Source of the DNA: a virus
Length of the DNA: 57,578 bases
Direction: 5' to 3' (one strand)
IMG/VR virus record: IMGVR_UViG_3300019752_000009
Location: 1 to 57,578 of that record
Positions 41,701-49,031 of this stretch are shown here, piece by piece; the first letter of the stretch is position 1, and each line of letters opens with the position of its first letter. Both the position numbers and the translations under genes were made by a program. The notes under the pieces are model-generated. The model was given only the letters and a program-made list of their open reading frames with translations. It was not told where the DNA came from and did not search any database.

Positions 41701-43249
41701 GCAATTACAAATCGACGCGATAAATAATGCTTACAAAGAAGACTTTATGGCGTTAAATGAACAGGTAACAAGTAATTTAATCCCTGTTTTGCGGGGTGCA
41801 TATGATATTGCCTTAGCTGAATCTGAGAAATCATTTGATGATACAGAATTTGCACAAAGAATTGCCGAGATTGAAGGTGAGAGCCTAGCTAAATTAGGTG
41901 CTTTAGGTGAAGATATTAAGGTGTTAGATGATACGCTAAAAAACACACTTGACCTACACATGCAAGAGTTGATTTTACAATTACCTGCTAATTTGCGCAC
42001 AGAAGTTGGGGATCGTCTATCTAATGTGATGCAAACTGATGTTGTGGGGGCGTTAAATGCTGTGGGTAATGCTGTTGGTAGTATTAACTTTAGTGTTGAT
42101 AGTGAAGGTAATGTTAGTGGAGGGGCTAGTTATAGTGGATATCAAAATAAAACCAAGGCACCTACAATTCAGGAGAAAATCAGCGCGGTGACAAGTGGGT
42201 ATGATGTTAACGCAGGCTCCACAACAAAATCTAAAGAAATGAGTCGCTCTGATTTATGGAAAATGCGTGGACACGCTGTTGATGAAAGTGTTACTGAATC
42301 AACCAAAAATGCAGAATACCAAACGCAAGAGCAGCTGTTCAATGAAAAGATGGCTCAACGACACGAAGTTGCAACCAAACTAGAGTCTCTCGGTGTTAGA
42401 CATGATGTCTATGTTCCTGATGAACTTGAAATAATGAAAAAAGTTGCTCCTTTATTATTTGCTGAAACTGGAGTTCAAACCAGTGTTAGTGATATTAGTG
42501 ACGAGGCTGTCAGCTCTATGATAGAAAAAACTCCTGATGAGATGGTGGCTGGATTCAAGGAACAAATAGAATCACTTAGTTGGAGAGCTGACTCTATGAA
42601 CTTTGCTGTAACACCCCCAGATCAAGGGGTAAAGGGTGAGCTAGAGTATCAAATTAGCAAGATTAAAACAGCTATGGATTACTTTAATTTCGATTACAGT
42701 GGCGGTCAGTATAAAAAATCAGAGAAGGAAACATTCGATAATATGGGTGGTTTTGGCTCTATATCTGCTAACAGGTATGGTTTAGCTAAGGGTATTATAA
42801 GCGAGGATGATATATTGTCAGCGAGTATTAGTGGTATGGACTCTGCTAGAATGCTACAGCTTTCGACACAGGCGGGGATGTATCAAGGGGATGTGACAGC
42901 ATTCGCAACTGGTGGAATTGTAACACAACCAACAATGGGATTGATAGGCGAAGCTGGTGAAAATGAAGCCGTTATACCGCTAAGCAAGTTTGATAACTTC
43001 TCAGCGCGTAGTGAAGAGCTTTATGAATTACGACAATTATTAGTTAGACAAAGTAATAGTGGTCAAAACAGTGAAGAGCTTGCTATATTAAGAGAACAGC
43101 TTGAGTTAATGAGGCAAAATCTTGCTGCAAATCAAGAAGTGATTGCAATGCAGCAAGAAATTATAAATACCTTGGACAAACAAACTGATGAAACAATCGG
43201 TGTGATTAGAAAATCGCAACCAAAGCAAGGTAGGAGGGCTAGTAGCTAA
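32723..43249 (+). CDS. Tail tape measure protein (3508 aa)
   Basis: The largest gene. The N-terminal ~250 residues are helical; residues about 258-470 match the PhageMin_Tail/TP901 tape-measure core (FEAQMSKVQAITGATKEDL, GATTQFSATESAQAL, AGYNISTMTASIGMMAN in pieces). Long coiled coils follow. Residues about 1310-1465 are Gly-rich tandem units around F-[FD]-[DE]-S-[IV]-x-x-[ML]-F-[ST]-G. Near the end ATGGIVTQPTMGLIGEAGE is the usual tape-measure terminal module. At about 0.15 nm per residue it predicts a tail near half a micrometre. It sets tail length and is ejected with the DNA. No peptidase or lysozyme domain is apparent. Confidence 0.95.
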   Translation: MDFNASINIAVDARNAKRSVDGVVSSLDSLISSTERMDSKLLKLNNSFSKTSSYASTASSELSKLGKTYSRTSEMAGKASLRVDKLSKNLSSSVSDVKSTAEAFAAFNKVLSRTGKMKPLKLETSGMKKSVDDLITAIKPLAGALNRATTAALKNDDAIKSLTETYRSYATALRKASSAQDKISKSNKDSSKSANQLNDRLSALETRQRSTNKTISETRTVTSQTTKSFSGMTGRAGLLGAAIGTLVGGFTALKAVMSTGIEFEAQMSKVQAITGATKEDLEELTAAAREMGATTQFSATESAQALEFMGLAGFTADQAIKALPHTLSLAAASGMDLASTADIVTNQMTALQMSVEELPQVVDHFAAVTTTSNTNMRQLADSAKYAAPIFAEAGYNISTMTASIGMMANIGIQGTMSGTALRGAISRLAKPPKMAADSLKELGISAKDANNDMKPLGDVMQELSEKFKGMGNAVRLGHIKTIFGMEAMTGMSGLITQSETFSKKVLEGQANIENFSKAMSGLASPSEKARAELHSLGVVLADNKGKATSSQERFNQLAHSLKDLNADKQAASLKKIFGDDIPASIAKTIESTELLSGELTIQDGVVVKTTTKFKDYEKQLNSMTGTANRMAKIMSDNVKGAIKTMNSSFESLALTSFDFMKDDLRDVVDWITNGVRAADDFLKSIQEWNSEGFTASGEYDEFFTRIQRGWDNVLYLFYDVRNSFTDFINEMNDGQTNFMSVTDTIISGWEMLGGFLNNLPNVISDISTELHGADNAASGFIDSMFEGRTLSEVFSDAITELAHFDTMLDSTKAIFADLANSAWERLSAVFQKIPAQAGIAWEKVKQYGEYSFLKLQASFTEHAIVPIGKGILSLQGSFAKVQAFAGNVSNKIKSAFLSGFQVIIKALMSVTDEAGAIASKLDNIAGTNTAAAFSGMRDSLGGVNLALVKGKANLTDYDAQLRVNLSTIEGEKAALNASAKAAHDHADSVLNSKNANIKAYESEINAIDERADASIKASEAVAMAAIKEHDAAKEQTRLNVEMNKSKSDAVREGKKFNAEKEREAEATARAQKAKKAESDATGALANAANDASNATDKLAKSNSKMSKSAKVAVSDIDKLINGLQKQADLAGLTAEQKLSVKIEQAGIKSGLSPSEIEEQKVKALGLRKEAQSKKELASIRKMQKEHEKNVKYSMLSEKEAAKQKWIDKKSVTGENDKQLALMYDQIHAQEELNKATKENREEWKRIGESVQSSIGDILTGAKSTKDAFKDIGKMFADMATKKAMEGLFGDPAKGGGLGNMFANLFGGGGERKESSGDGFWSNISDNFGSLMSGKDKDGEKVDIFGGIKDMFTGGKEAPSEGFFDSVTNLFTGGKKQSGGFFESISNMFSGDGKGGGIFDSIGKMFSGDSKGGGIMDTISGFFGGDKDGGGIMDTISGFFSSDSGGGDGIMSSIGKMFSSGGDAGGAGGGMGGVGASVMAGISGLASGDNQAAASGILGAAGGAIGGPAGQMIGQFLGSKLVGNWVEEARHLTASITDFSGVFKTKIIEVNKGWATGGKRTKYEDVDDAENKKLQAMLENVVTILSNTGKRINKTLTEDFKFSGAIDVVHEDTGTFEEQFASMQARMIKAAVAGMNIAGVDRNIGDVMFENVNEMMLSARDGVYDAAFQAELWRPGQTDKTDALGGSIREGVNELINSTDFSDMSFEETQALLSAHITEAMGAENINVPQSSFDNMATQLAEQIESGMKWLASTDGFIDPDADFLMNIKDLVHQYDLGLGWEAGATPEELNSLIAGMIDMRDSFKVFGYETKFVTKSLMDAFGDVETLSANMQSFQTNFLSETQQNAGKYKVLNDSVTRSFHDLGMQVPRTRSQFKMLIDGLADDLDNQENQEKFAALMGMSDELAQLYELQTKGIEKASDAIEVFASKMEGAWRTISSADIGSMLTDSIMNAANAQEAGKAFADNFAQMFQQKMVDTVITTVSDMVFNSIITPMISATTNTVSMETTAAANAANMETTASINSANMGTTSAATASGMLASGGQIAAGYLTGIVEQVKNTINVMGQVINNPEIQELMGQIMPAMQDIGAATYTAVQPVMQRAQLGQYAPDKQKDADNKDKKDADKPYDFSDFIKELKEFNEEGSESYKAIKTFRDAFKGVDSEFFDASMSSSEVAASFAGLSTESLPALSEQTAVTADDIWKISSSQMLALSGVMGKNWTEIIDLSDDAFAELLNKNDISMEQIASVGDISKMSESQMAELAKKAGLSEEEFEKMTIAYVNSLKEQEDAIKSLNMELQDFVSGIGDDAANIRDIRDGWSGADLSMVDFDGGSIKVANDFLTMGEEGWKRLAAQTKQSVPEVQEQIMGIVASMQNEEKARESYLDSLISFTDGLTDTQRKADELAWMANMGLSKNSEEAAKQLMGLSEDGLKKLSLQTGISVEDLRVAGVDYVSNLKEQEDALKSFNDSVDSFKGGLKVDLSGDKDYTSTYKSLTEKYKDIGIDFEEWAKGSSSIDIANTFLDLDFNELAKNLQLTDAQKAELIADSDAMYQARKAQEAEAAADTQKAIDKVFGNMEEAFSRLKGLSDSIANDITQRTETAEDRQKKLGELEREIFGKRDDAMYKDNEQVEELIGKQEQYYELIGQVEADKIAAIKEEYEESKKGLEELKKKWEDALKAGEKAAETITGFIDNINKELGVDLEQNADQLRDALNKALPEDAPEIAEKLAKAMDYSRKREIENLQELNKQQTELQKLRDGIAKTMEKETNTAKELMDVLASGFSDSMELSDDNIAYANDYKSAIESAMSEAIKNEEDVQKLQQEKYNAEVQRQENLIEFAQELNGFIDDLALDDALSPLTTMEKFAESQKQYESTLQKARAGDVDAQKELTGAAKAYLELAGEAYASSSDYVGIFEQVKGDVKETGGAALQEASAIDVQSLSEEEQTAQNTAAIAEVQQEYLDKLNQIDSVTAGWQQEIATQLGAPNATPLPEDQLQLQIDAINNAYKEDFMALNEQVTSNLIPVLRGAYDIALAESEKSFDDTEFAQRIAEIEGESLAKLGALGEDIKVLDDTLKNTLDLHMQELILQLPANLRTEVGDRLSNVMQTDVVGALNAVGNAVGSINFSVDSEGNVSGGASYSGYQNKTKAPTIQEKISAVTSGYDVNAGSTTKSKEMSRSDLWKMRGHAVDESVTESTKNAEYQTQEQLFNEKMAQRHEVATKLESLGVRHDVYVPDELEIMKKVAPLLFAETGVQTSVSDISDEAVSSMIEKTPDEMVAGFKEQIESLSWRADSMNFAVTPPDQGVKGELEYQISKIKTAMDYFNFDYSGGQYKKSEKETFDNMGGFGSISANRYGLAKGIISEDDILSASISGMDSARMLQLSTQAGMYQGDVTAFATGGIVTQPTMGLIGEAGENEAVIPLSKFDNFSARSEELYELRQLLVRQSNSGQNSEELAILREQLELMRQNLAANQEVIAMQQEIINTLDKQTDETIGVIRKSQPKQGRRASS

Positions 43250-44730
43250 TGCCTATATCAGATCAAGAGTTTAAGGATTGGTTGAATGAAGATAGTGTTA
43301 TACGATGCATCCTTATTGAGGCTAAATATTATGATAAAACTCTTGCAATAGAAAAAACAGAGTATTTCTCATATCAACCCTATGAAAAAGGCAGTGTAAT
43401 ATATGATGATTGCGTTAAAGAGATACCATCATTTAACACATCCTTAGATGTTCCAGAACCGCAGAATAATAATATGAATATATCAGCATCCCAAAGTTTT
43501 GGTGATATTGATTTAACAAATGAAAATGGTGTAAGGGACTTATGGTTAAATCATGCTTGGGATGGTAGAGATATTGTATTAAAAATCGGAGATCCAATAT
43601 GGGATGAAGCTGACTTTAGAGTGATACTTAATGGTGTAATAAATGATATTAGCGCACCTGACCAAAACACAATAAAACTACAAATACGTGGCGTTGATCA
43701 TTTGTTAGATATTCAGTTACAAGACACTCTTTTAACAACTGAGAAAGCAAAAGATAAACCTGTACCAATTTGTTTAGGGCAAGTATTTAATATAGAGCCA
43801 GTGCTAATTGATGCAGCAACACATAGGTATAAAGTTCATGAGGGGCAAATAAATGATATTACAGACGTTCGCGTGAACGGACTTACTGTAGCAGGATTCA
43901 CTAAAGATTTAGTTAATGGTGAATTCACACTAACAGTTACACCTCAAGGAACTATTACATGTGATGTTCAAGGGGCTATATATAATGCTGCATATATCAC
44001 TAAAGCATCTGATTTCGTGAAATACCTAATTGATTTACACTCCACTATTAATGTGGTAACGGGAATAAACACAGCATCCTTCTCTCAGCTTGATTTAGAT
44101 GCACCTTATCAAACAGGTGTCTATTTTGATTCAAGAGAAAATCTTAGTAACGCTATCAACCAAATATTAACATCAAGTGGAGCATTTAAAGTTTTTGATA
44201 GAGACGGTTTATTAAGCGTGTATCAATTTAAAACAGGTGGTACACCTACGTTGAGTATTTTACCTGATGATGTGTTGGAAGGTAAACTTTCTCTTGATGA
44301 TCGAAATACACCAGTAGAAGAAATAAGGGTTGGGTATCAAAGAAACTACCATATCCAGAAAGATGGTTTGGCTGCTTCTATCACAGAGTCAAATAGACAG
44401 CTTTATGGTTTAGATTTTCAAGTTGAAAAAGATAGCGATCCTACCGTATCGGTTGCACATTTATTAGCAAAAAAGCCAAATATGATTGAAAGTGATTTAG
44501 TGCTGAGTGCAGATGCATTAACAGAATCAACCAGATTACTTTCACTACATAAAGAAATACGCTTTAAATACAAGTTGGATGGTTATGTTATACCATTTCA
44601 GTTAGTTTTAGGTGATACAGTAACTGTATTTAGTGATAGGTATGGACTAGAAAATGGTGTTGATATGGTAGTTATAGGTATAGATGAAAGTTACACAAGT
44701 AAACGTGTTGAACTAACATTGTGGAACTAA
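43249..44730 (+). CDS. Tail-tip / baseplate hub-type protein
   Basis: A 493-residue protein whose ATG overlaps the tape measure stop (TAATG). Position directly after the tape measure is that of the distal tail protein or hub. Recognisable pieces: N-terminal strand region (VIRCILIEAKYYDK), a middle 'DPIWDEADFRVILNGVI' barrel segment, and a C-terminal LGDTVTVFSDRYGL..VDMVVIGIDES module seen in hub proteins of long-tailed phages. It likely closes the tube and binds the tip proteins that follow. Confidence 0.7.
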   Translation: MPISDQEFKDWLNEDSVIRCILIEAKYYDKTLAIEKTEYFSYQPYEKGSVIYDDCVKEIPSFNTSLDVPEPQNNNMNISASQSFGDIDLTNENGVRDLWLNHAWDGRDIVLKIGDPIWDEADFRVILNGVINDISAPDQNTIKLQIRGVDHLLDIQLQDTLLTTEKAKDKPVPICLGQVFNIEPVLIDAATHRYKVHEGQINDITDVRVNGLTVAGFTKDLVNGEFTLTVTPQGTITCDVQGAIYNAAYITKASDFVKYLIDLHSTINVVTGINTASFSQLDLDAPYQTGVYFDSRENLSNAINQILTSSGAFKVFDRDGLLSVYQFKTGGTPTLSILPDDVLEGKLSLDDRNTPVEEIRVGYQRNYHIQKDGLAASITESNRQLYGLDFQVEKDSDPTVSVAHLLAKKPNMIESDLVLSADALTESTRLLSLHKEIRFKYKLDGYVIPFQLVLGDTVTVFSDRYGLENGVDMVVIGIDESYTSKRVELTLWN

Positions 44731-44737
44731 ATACACA

Positions 44738-44747
44738 CTATATTTTA
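44738..44747 (+). promoter_or_regulatory. Late promoter element CTATATTTTA, four bases before a start codon
   Basis: An exact element. If it is a -10-like box, transcription would start at or inside the ATG at 44752, giving a leaderless message. The start codon of 44752 has no ribosome-binding site, consistent with this. Confidence 0.5.
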
Positions 44748-44751
44748 TATT

Positions 44752-45603
44752 ATGAGCGATCCTAATGTAAGAATATTAATCGACAATAAGGGTGATAGCG
44801 CAACAATAACCGCATCACCTGCGTTCGAGTCAAACTTTCCAATCAGTAACGTAAAAAATCCGTTAAGGAGTTATTTCGCTCGCACAACGGGTTTAGCAAC
44901 GCAAGAGATATATCTTAATTGGGGTGGGGATACACACTCATTTACTGCATTAAATATGTCACGAATAAATCTATCTAGTGCGGCTACAGTCAGGTTTAGA
45001 ATCTGGTCAGGTGAAAATCAAACTGGCACACTGGTTTATGATAGTGGTGATGTGTTAGCTGTTCCACCAAAGGCGTTAGGCGATTTGAATTGGGGTATAG
45101 ACCCATTGGGCGCAAGCTTGTTCACTGGGTGGACAGGGGCTATTTTTACCACACTATGGTTTACACAGGTCTATGGTCAATCAGCTCAGATCACTATAAA
45201 CGATCCAGCTAACACGGATGGCTATATAAAGATAGGGCGATTATTCACAGGGTTTCACTTTGAGCCTGATTATAATATGGCGTGGGGTATGACTATTTCA
45301 AATGAAAACAACCATATCAAATCAAGGACTGATGGCGGCTCAATGCGAGTCGATCTGAGGTCGACATATAGGAAAATAAACTTTCAATTACCTGAGTTAA
45401 GAGATGAGCAAAGGGCTGTGGCTTTTAACCAAATAAAAATAATAAGTGATAACGCCACAGACTTTTTTATTAGTTGCTTTCCAGAACAAAATAATGAACA
45501 CGAAAGAAATTACTCGATGGTGGCGCGGTTAGATTCAACTATCTCAATTAACAACAATCATTGGAGCAACTACGCCACAAATTGGTCGGCAGTTGAAAAT
45601 TAA
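44752..45603 (+). CDS. Tail protein (distal tail/tip, beta-rich)
   Basis: A 283-residue beta-rich protein. A strand-rich N-terminal half (NISNVKNPLRSYFARTTG region) resembles carbohydrate-binding-module-like domains of tail tip proteins, and YIKIGRLFTGFHFEPDYNMAWG in the middle is a pattern typical of phage tail proteins attached to the distal ring. The start lacks a Shine-Dalgarno site and lies four bases after a late element. A tail assignment is well supported by neighbourhood; the exact component is not. Confidence 0.65.
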   Translation: MSDPNVRILIDNKGDSATITASPAFESNFPISNVKNPLRSYFARTTGLATQEIYLNWGGDTHSFTALNMSRINLSSAATVRFRIWSGENQTGTLVYDSGDVLAVPPKALGDLNWGIDPLGASLFTGWTGAIFTTLWFTQVYGQSAQITINDPANTDGYIKIGRLFTGFHFEPDYNMAWGMTISNENNHIKSRTDGGSMRVDLRSTYRKINFQLPELRDEQRAVAFNQIKIISDNATDFFISCFPEQNNEHERNYSMVARLDSTISINNNHWSNYATNWSAVEN

Positions 45604-45605
45604 TT

Positions 45606-46115
45606 ATGCCAGTAGGAACAACTTTTACCGCAGGGCAAACGGATTATATTCCAGACTTAAACGGGATTATTGTATTTGTTGATGGATTAGAAACAGAAAT
45701 AATCACCGCTCGTGGTGGGGAATCCACACTAAACGATAGACTTAATGGGTTTCTAGCTGCCACTTGGACACAGAATGTTAATGCAGGGGGCTACCGTTTA
45801 ACGAATGGGGCAGACGGCATTAATCCACAAGATTTTACAACGCTATCACAAGTTAATGCAATTGTTGGTGCTGGCGGAAGTCCGTCCTTAATCGCAATAA
45901 CAAGCTTAAATGTGGGTACCGCTACAGCCAATCAATTGATTGGGGTAAACGGTGCTGGAACAGATATTATAGGGTTATCAGCAGCAGCTTTAGCTGTGAC
46001 GGATTTGGATGTTGGTACCGCGACAGCGGGGCAAAATTTAAAAATAAATGACGCTGGCACTGCCGTTGTTGGTAGTGACGATAAAGGTTTTTTCCAATGG
46101 CTATGGGGGGTTTAA
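45606..46115 (+). CDS. Tail fibre-like protein with internal repeats
   Basis: A 169-residue protein starting two bases after the previous stop, again without a clear ribosome-binding site. It holds a fibre N-terminal type segment (GTTFTAGQTDYIPDLNG), then NVNAGGYRLTNGADG..P.D and two similar repeats: LNVGTATANQLIGVNGAGTD and LDVGTATAGQNLKINDAGTA. Such repeats build trimeric fibre shafts. It ends with an aromatic FFQWLWGV tail. Confidence 0.65.
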   Translation: MPVGTTFTAGQTDYIPDLNGIIVFVDGLETEIITARGGESTLNDRLNGFLAATWTQNVNAGGYRLTNGADGINPQDFTTLSQVNAIVGAGGSPSLIAITSLNVGTATANQLIGVNGAGTDIIGLSAAALAVTDLDVGTATAGQNLKINDAGTAVVGSDDKGFFQWLWGV

Positions 46116-46116
46116 C

Positions 46117-46446
46117 ATGGCAGACAATCCAATAAAAATACGTCAATCACTACCGATTGTACAGGGGGCATTAGGTTCGCCTTTAGCATATGCTAATGGC
46201 TCTTTAATAAAAAATATGATTATTTGCAACAATAGCGAAAGTGATCAAACTTTTTCAATATATTTAACTGATTCGGGTACCGCTGATGATAGCAACAGAT
46301 TAATTCCAGAATCATTTCCTATCGCTGCGAAATCAATTAAAACATATAATATTGATCAGTATTTACCTAATAATGCAGAGGTGCATGGTGTGTGCAACAT
46401 TGCAGATGAAATAACAATTCATATGACTGGTGTGGGGTTTAACTAA
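46117..46446 (+). CDS. Small tail-tip protein
   Basis: A 109-residue beta-rich protein starting at ATG 46117 behind a GGGGGG stretch (a longer frame from 46048 overlaps the preceding gene and lacks a site). It has the strand pattern of small phage tail/baseplate proteins (LIKNMIICNNSESDQTFSIYL; IHMTGVGFN end). Its stop overlaps the next start by one base (TAATG). Likely a receptor-binding-complex accessory or adaptor. Confidence 0.55.
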   Translation: MADNPIKIRQSLPIVQGALGSPLAYANGSLIKNMIICNNSESDQTFSIYLTDSGTADDSNRLIPESFPIAAKSIKTYNIDQYLPNNAEVHGVCNIADEITIHMTGVGFN

Positions 46447-47261
46447 TGGCTGTTGGAATATCAAGCGATCCTGCTGCAAGTGGGGCGACAGGGGATTTTT
46501 ATAATGCTCCATTATTAGAGCCAGCAGAAACATCATTCTCTTTAGGGACTAATGCTGACGCATTACCAGCACATGCGCTTGGTTATGTAGCGTTTACTGG
46601 TGTTTCTTTTTATTTTTTTAATCAGGCGACCAATCTTACTGATTGGACTATTTCAGCAGCAACTGCAACCCCTAGCGGGGATATAATGGCGGGAGCATAC
46701 TTATCCACAGAAGACTCTGTATATTATATTGTTGTTGGTTCAAGCACTGGCGCGTTAAATACATTGCAGTTAGCAACTGTCAGTTATACAGGCACTGTTA
46801 CTAATGTTGGAACAGCGTTCTCACCAGTCACCGCATTAAATGGGTACACCCATACATATAAGTCACTGTACAAAAAAGACAATGGAGATTTTGAGCTACA
46901 TTATAATGACACTATATTTACAATATCAGCAGCAGGCACACTAATTAGTGAAGTAAGCTCGTTCCAAGATGTAGTTTACATTGAAAACAACAACATTATA
47001 TGTACAGGTGCTAACACATACACATACGGGTCATATTCAGAGTTTAAGCTGGCTAATGCATCAACAAAAAAATCAACAATATTAGCGACCAATCAATTTT
47101 ACCATAACGATAGTGCTTACCTTACTTATATATACAGATGGGACAAAAATGTATATATAAAAAGAACGGGGGGCATAATTAAGGGAGCAGGATTATATAG
47201 CACAGAGAAATCATTTCATAAGTTTATGGATTTCCATGCTAAACGTGGAGGGTTAATCTGA
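46446..47261 (+). CDS. Putative receptor-binding or tip protein
   Basis: A 271-residue protein rich in Thr, Ser, Ala and Tyr with regularly spaced beta strands (YVAFTGVSFYFFNQ, YYIVVGSSTGALNTLQLATV, GTLISEVSSFQDVVYIENN), consistent with a beta-propeller or fibre head. Coupled by one-base overlaps to both neighbours. Placed at the distal end of the tail module, where receptor-binding proteins are usual. No enzymatic motif. Confidence 0.55.
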   Translation: MAVGISSDPAASGATGDFYNAPLLEPAETSFSLGTNADALPAHALGYVAFTGVSFYFFNQATNLTDWTISAATATPSGDIMAGAYLSTEDSVYYIVVGSSTGALNTLQLATVSYTGTVTNVGTAFSPVTALNGYTHTYKSLYKKDNGDFELHYNDTIFTISAAGTLISEVSSFQDVVYIENNNIICTGANTYTYGSYSEFKLANASTKKSTILATNQFYHNDSAYLTYIYRWDKNVYIKRTGGIIKGAGLYSTEKSFHKFMDFHAKRGGLI

Positions 47262-47743
47262 TGCTTTTAATAACACTAAAAAAGGTCACATTCCCCCTAT
47301 CAACAGATAGTAACAACCAAGTCATCTACCCAGATGATAAATCACTATTTAAAAATGCAATAGTTGATGGCGATAAAATCATTAGTGACTATTATGGAAA
47401 GTTAGAACTAACTGAGTACACTGAGCCAACAAAGCCAAACTGGCTACCAACCTATCACTTCTTTAAAAGATTCCCTGATACAGCTCAAATGGTAATATTT
47501 TCTGTGGGAGATAGTGATGTGATGGCTGGTTTAACGATGGAACAAAGAATGGTTTTCCGTACATTCATATCTAAAATAAATGCCCTACCATCTCGCCAAA
47601 CAGATGATGGGGATTACGCCCAAATGATTGATCTAAACGATCCTGACACGATCAATGGTGTTAATTATATTTCCACTGTAACATGGAACGGGAATACTGA
47701 GCCACTTATTTCACCTGAGCAGGCTCAGGAAATACTTACCTAA
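47261..47743 (+). CDS. Tail-tip associated protein / fibre assembly protein
   Basis: A 160-residue protein overlapping the previous stop by one base. The C-terminal part (MEQRMVFRTFISKINALPSRQ ... PEQAQEIL) is helical, as in short proteins that assist fibre folding or attach to the tip; the N-terminal half is mixed. Specific family not recognised. It is the last tail gene before the Mu F-like gene. Confidence 0.5.
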   Translation: MLLITLKKVTFPLSTDSNNQVIYPDDKSLFKNAIVDGDKIISDYYGKLELTEYTEPTKPNWLPTYHFFKRFPDTAQMVIFSVGDSDVMAGLTMEQRMVFRTFISKINALPSRQTDDGDYAQMIDLNDPDTINGVNYISTVTWNGNTEPLISPEQAQEILT

Positions 47744-47749
47744 TTTATT

Positions 47750-48871
47750 ATGCCTGATACCGCGAACGAAGAATTATTAGATGGTTATGCATCCCACGCT
47801 ATCTATGTTAATAGGCTGGCTAGTGGTCTGGCTAATGATATGGATAAACATCTTGATAAGATACTAGCTTCATACACTAGCCTGCTTTACGATGCTGGCG
47901 AAGTATCTGATAAAACAGATGATGAAGTTAATGAATTACTAGGTAAAATTTACAATGAGATAAATAAGGGTTATGTTAAATCATTTGCTGACCATCAGGA
48001 ATCATTAAATGATCTAGCTGATTATGAAACTGATTTTAAAGATGCTTTATTAGCATCGGTTTTAATTCCACTATTACTAAAACCAAACCGATACACAAAA
48101 GTTCAATTAACTAAATTAAAAAGAAGACTTAAAACAGAACCTCTTAAATATCATGATGATGAAAATAATTCAAGAACCCTTAAGGAGTGGCGAAATAGTT
48201 TAGCCAAAGATGAAAGGCGTATTATAAGAGAAGCGATTCGTGATGGTGTAAAAAACGGATTAACAAACCGTCAAATTATGAAACGATATCGCGACAGCAA
48301 AACATATGAGGGTCAGAGACGAGATGTGGAAACAACCACTAAGACCAGTACTCTTTATTATGCATCACAATCAAGTCAAGATATTGAATTAAATAACATA
48401 AAATATATAAAAGCGTATAGATGGTTATCTGTTATTGATCGCCGCACAACACCAAGGTGCAGAGCTTTGCAGGGGCAGGTATGGATTGAAGGGGAAGTTC
48501 CAGCAAGACCACCGATACATCAAAGATGCAGAAGTGTGTTGGTGCCAGTATTGAGGTCAGCAGAAGCTATGGGTGTTAAGAGAAATAAAGTTGGTGCTTT
48601 AGCTTATGATAAATTCATGGGTGAAATACCTGCTGAACCCGATCTAACTGCTCAATATAGAAAACAAGCTAGGTCAGTTGCTGGTAGAGAACAAGTTGAT
48701 AAGATTCTAGGTAAAAAATATGCAGCAGCAGTTGTTGACGGTGTTTATAACCCAGCTACAAAAAAAAGAGTTAAACTTAGTTTAGATGAATTTGTTGGAA
48801 GTGATTTTGAACAATTAACCTTGAAACAGGTTATGGAGAATGAAGGGTTGGTTTTTAAGAAACCAAAATAA
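47750..48871 (+). CDS. Mu gpF / SPP1 gp7-like minor head protein
   Basis: A 373-residue protein with a helical N-terminal region and the Phage_Mu_F core at about residues 195-265: YRWLSVIDRRTTPRCRALQG followed by P-x-R-P-P-I-H-Q-R-C-R-S, where the two cysteines and the PPxHxxCRxx box are the family signature. These proteins bind the portal and are placed in the head interior. Normally the gene lies next to the portal and coat genes; here it closes the tail module, 30 kb from the coat gene, and no portal is present. A convergent terminator follows. Confidence 0.88.
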   Translation: MPDTANEELLDGYASHAIYVNRLASGLANDMDKHLDKILASYTSLLYDAGEVSDKTDDEVNELLGKIYNEINKGYVKSFADHQESLNDLADYETDFKDALLASVLIPLLLKPNRYTKVQLTKLKRRLKTEPLKYHDDENNSRTLKEWRNSLAKDERRIIREAIRDGVKNGLTNRQIMKRYRDSKTYEGQRRDVETTTKTSTLYYASQSSQDIELNNIKYIKAYRWLSVIDRRTTPRCRALQGQVWIEGEVPARPPIHQRCRSVLVPVLRSAEAMGVKRNKVGALAYDKFMGEIPAEPDLTAQYRKQARSVAGREQVDKILGKKYAAAVVDGVYNPATKKRVKLSLDEFVGSDFEQLTLKQVMENEGLVFKKPK

Positions 48872-48872
48872 T

Positions 48873-48901
48873 AAAGCCCCAATTAAGGGGCTAGTTTTTA
48901 C
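48873..48901. terminator. Convergent terminator between late genes and tRNA cluster
   Basis: AAGCCCC (48874-48880) pairs with GGGGCT(48887-48892) over AATTAA, followed by AGTTTTTA on the + strand. Confidence 0.85.
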
Positions 48902-48947
48902 TACTTTAACTCATCCCGAATCAAAGGAGTTATCACAAATGTGATTC

Positions 48948-49024
48948 TGGTATCCCCAACAGGACTCGAACCTGTTGCCTTAAGTTTAGGAAACTTACGC
49001 TCTATCCAGATGAGCTATGGGGAT
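48948..49024 (-). tRNA. tRNA-Arg (CCU)
   Basis: Acceptor ATCCCCA/TGGGGAT, D stem GCTC/GAGC, anticodon loop TTCCTAA (anticodon CCT), T arm ACAGG-TTCGAGT-CCTGT, encoded CCA. Reads AGG, a codon that is rare in enterobacteria but usable by an AT-rich phage. Confidence 0.95.
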
Positions 49025-49031
49025 AATTATA

